Positions 12,363 to 14,373 of a stretch of 14,373 nucleotides of DNA are shown here, in pieces (positions within the stretch are counted from its first letter, which is position 1; the number at the start of each line of letters is the position of its first letter). This DNA is from CALZKI01 sp964567585 (GTDB taxonomy: Bacteria > Bacillota > Clostridia > Lachnospirales > Lachnospiraceae), in assembly GCA_964567585.1 (NCBI GenBank), contig CAZMND010000052.1, positions 1-14,373 on the forward strand, in the 5' to 3' direction. The translations under genes and the position numbers were made by a program. The notes below the pieces were generated by a model, which did not search any database, was not told where the DNA came from, and was given only the letters and a program-made list of their open reading frames with translations.

Positions 12363-14373
12363 TTATTTTCTGCCACAGCACTGTTTGAATTTTTTGCCGC
12401 TTCCGCATGGACATGGGTCATTCGGATAAACTTTCACTGCTTCACGTTTTACAGGTACTTTTGCAGCAGAATCATCTTTGTTGGTTCCGGTTACTTTCGC
12501 AACCTGTTCTCTTTCCACCCTCTGCTCAACCTTCACGTGGAATAAAAGTTTTACGGTATCTTCGCAAATATTTTCTTCCATTTCTTCAAACATATCGTAA
12601 CCGCTCATCTTGTACTCTACAAGCGGGTCTCTTTGTCCATATGCCTGAAGCCCGATACCCTGGCGAAGCTGGTCCATATCATCAATATGATCCATCCATT
12701 TACGGTCAATTACTTTTAATAAAATAACACGTTCAATTTCTCTGATAGCTTCAGCCGGCTGGAATTCGGCTTCTTTACTTTCGTAAAGTTTCACTGCTTC
12801 TTCCTTAAGCTGCTGCTTTAACGCATTTTTCTTTTTGGTCTTTACACGTTTTTCAGAAACCGGTTCAAGTGGGATAATCGGAAGTAACAAGCTGTTAAGT
12901 TCTGAATAATTCCATTCGCTTGCATCACTTTCATCATTGATACTGATGTCCACTTTGGATTCCACAATATCTGTAATCATTTTGAACACAGCATCTCTCA
13001 TACTTTCACCGTTCAAAACACGTCTTCTTTCTTCGTAGATAACTTCACGCTGTTCGTTCATTACCTGGTCATATTCCAAAAGATTCTTTCTGACACCAAA
13101 ATGGTTGCTTTCAATCTTCTTCTGTGCTTTTTCAATGGTATTGGAAAGCATCTTGTGTTCAAGCTCCTGTCCTTCCGGAATACCCATCGCATTAAATACG
13201 GTAATCATTCTGTCAGAGCCAAAGAGTCTCATCAAATCATCTTCCAATGATATATAGAATCTGGATTCACCCACATCACCCTGACGACCGGAACGACCAC
13301 GTAACTGGTTGTCAATACGTCTGGATTCGTGTCTTTCCGTACCGATAATCTTAAGACCGCCGGCTGCTCTTGCTTCTTCATCAAGCTTAATATCCGTACC
13401 ACGGCCTGCCATATTTGTTGCGATAGTTACTGCACCATGAATACCGGCATCTGCTACAATCTCAGCTTCCATTTCATGGAATTTGGCATTCAAAACTTTA
13501 TGGCGGATACCACGTTTTGTAAGCATTCTGCTAAGCTCCTCCGATGCTTCAATTGTGATAGTACCAACAAGTACAGGCTGACCTTTTTTATTAGCTGCTT
13601 CTACCGCATCCACAATTGCATTGAGTTTTTCACGTCTTGTTTTATAAACCGCATCCTGAAGATCAATACGCGCAACCGGTCTATTTGTCGGAATTTCAAT
13701 AACATCCATTCCATAAATATCTCTGAATTCTTTTTCTTCTGTTAAAGCAGTACCTGTCATACCTGCTTTTTTGTCAAATTTATTAAAGAAGTTCTGGAAA
13801 GTAATTGTTGCAAGAGTCTTACTTTCTCTCTTAACTTTTACATGTTCTTTCGCTTCAATGGCCTGATGTAAACCGTCTGAATAACGTCTACCCGGCATAA
13901 TACGACCGGTAAACTGGTCTACAATCATAACCTTTTCATCTGAAACAACATAATCCTGGTCTCTAAACATTAAGTTGTGGGCACGAAGTGCTAAAATAAT
14001 GTTGTGCTGGATTTCTACGTTTTCAGGATCAGCAAGGTTTTCAATCTGGAAAAATCTTTCTACTTTAGCAACACCTTCTGCTGTTAAGTTAACCACTTTA
14101 TCTTTTTCATTTACAATAAAGTCGCCAGTCTCTTCTCTTTCCACACCCATAATAATATCCATTTTGGATAAATCTTCCATATCCTTACCACGTTTCATCT
14201 GACGTGCAAGAATATCGCAGGCTTCATACAGTTTTGTCGATTTGCCGCTCTGACCCGAAATAATAAGCGGTGTTCTGGCTTCATCAATCAAAACAGAGTC
14301 AACTTCGTCGATGATTGCATAGTGCAAATCACGAAGTACCAGCTGCTCTTTATAAATTACCATGTTATCTCTC
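12363..14373 (-). CDS. secA: Protein translocase ATPase SecA, 5' end outside window
   Basis: SecA is the cytosolic ATPase motor that pushes preproteins through SecYEG. About 669 C-terminal residues are visible; the frame remains open to the edge (RDN before MVIYKEQLVL), so about 190 N-terminal residues with Walker A are missing. Visible from that Met are Walker B IIDEVDSVLIDEARTPL (17-32), the preprotein-crosslinking region to about 210, motif V NMAGRGTDIKL (317-327) and motif VI QLRGRSGRQGD (353-363). The helical scaffold/wing includes MDHIDDMDQLRQGIGLQAYGQRDPL. A basic linker leads to the zinc-binding tail DPCPCGSGKKFKQCC (CxCx8CC), which contacts SecB, ribosome or lipids in relatives. It lies 85 bp upstream of prfB, without a minus-strand terminator between them, so co-transcription is likely. 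Confidence 0.97.
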   Translation of the reverse strand, partial: RDNMVIYKEQLVLRDLHYAIIDEVDSVLIDEARTPLIISGQSGKSTKLYEACDILARQMKRGKDMEDLSKMDIIMGVEREETGDFIVNEKDKVVNLTAEGVAKVERFFQIENLADPENVEIQHNIILALRAHNLMFRDQDYVVSDEKVMIVDQFTGRIMPGRRYSDGLHQAIEAKEHVKVKRESKTLATITFQNFFNKFDKKAGMTGTALTEEKEFRDIYGMDVIEIPTNRPVARIDLQDAVYKTRREKLNAIVDAVEAANKKGQPVLVGTITIEASEELSRMLTKRGIRHKVLNAKFHEMEAEIVADAGIHGAVTIATNMAGRGTDIKLDEEARAAGGLKIIGTERHESRRIDNQLRGRSGRQGDVGESRFYISLEDDLMRLFGSDRMITVFNAMGIPEGQELEHKMLSNTIEKAQKKIESNHFGVRKNLLEYDQVMNEQREVIYEERRRVLNGESMRDAVFKMITDIVESKVDISINDESDASEWNYSELNSLLLPIIPLEPVSEKRVKTKKKNALKQQLKEEAVKLYESKEAEFQPAEAIREIERVILLKVIDRKWMDHIDDMDQLRQGIGLQAYGQRDPLVEYKMSGYDMFEEMEENICEDTVKLLFHVKVEQRVEREQVAKVTGTNKDDSAAKVPVKREAVKVYPNDPCPCGSGKKFKQCCGRK

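Noticed and set aside
13329..13745. 138-codon plus-strand open frame opposite secA
   Set aside because: It is antisense to the highly conserved secA motif V/VI region, Cys/Phe/Ile-rich without domain logic, so it is a shadow frame.
1..14373. Mobile element, CRISPR array, prophage or defence system
   Set aside because: No transposase or integrase, no direct-repeat array, no target-site duplications, and gene content is conserved housekeeping throughout.

Overview
This window looks like core chromosome of a low-to-mid GC Firmicute of class Clostridia, most likely a Lachnospiraceae-type gut anaerobe. That placement is an inference from the protein styles, strong Shine-Dalgarno (SD) sites, the secA-prfB pair and several small proteins of the kind typical of that family; no 16S rRNA or other decisive marker is present. 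Nothing indicates phage, an insertion sequence, CRISPR or recent transfer. It is mainly a housekeeping region, and its most interesting content is regulatory.

Left part (1-6975, all minus strand). A truncated tRNA-Ser(UGA) with its own near-consensus promoter lies at the left edge. Upstream of it is a probable operon transcribed right to left: ribU (riboflavin ECF S component, behind an FMN riboswitch whose P1 stem contains the ribU SD), a YcxB-like membrane protein, tsaE, tsaB, rimI, a small Cys-rich protein, rnz, a membrane-anchored protein of unknown function, tsaD and ispD. It ends in a hairpin-T-run terminator at about 192-222. tsaE, tsaB and tsaD make the tRNA t6A37 modification together with TsaC, which is not in this window. 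rimI acetylates ribosomal protein S18, rnz matures tRNA 3' ends, and ispD makes an isoprenoid precursor. Four gene pairs overlap by 4 bp.

Middle (6975-11155). tex, a large nucleic-acid-binding protein with an unusual Lys-rich insert, is on the minus strand with its own promoter and terminator. Divergent from it is a plus-strand trio: a small membrane protein with a Tyr/acidic repeat tail, a cytosolic HEXXH plus CxxC protein resembling the SprA-related putative metalloproteases, and a DUF975-type membrane protein. The two divergent promoters have -35 boxes only 7 bp apart, and an 8-bp inverted repeat brackets the plus-strand promoter.

Right part (11152-14373, minus strand). secA (5' end outside the window) precedes prfB. 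prfB is split by a programmed +1 frameshift site whose in-frame stop is UAA rather than the classical UGA. prfB overlaps the convergent DUF975 gene by 4 bp with no terminator between them. A terminator-like hairpin with its T-run on the plus strand sits upstream of prfB, which suggests that plus-strand transcription may run antisense through the whole of prfB before stopping.
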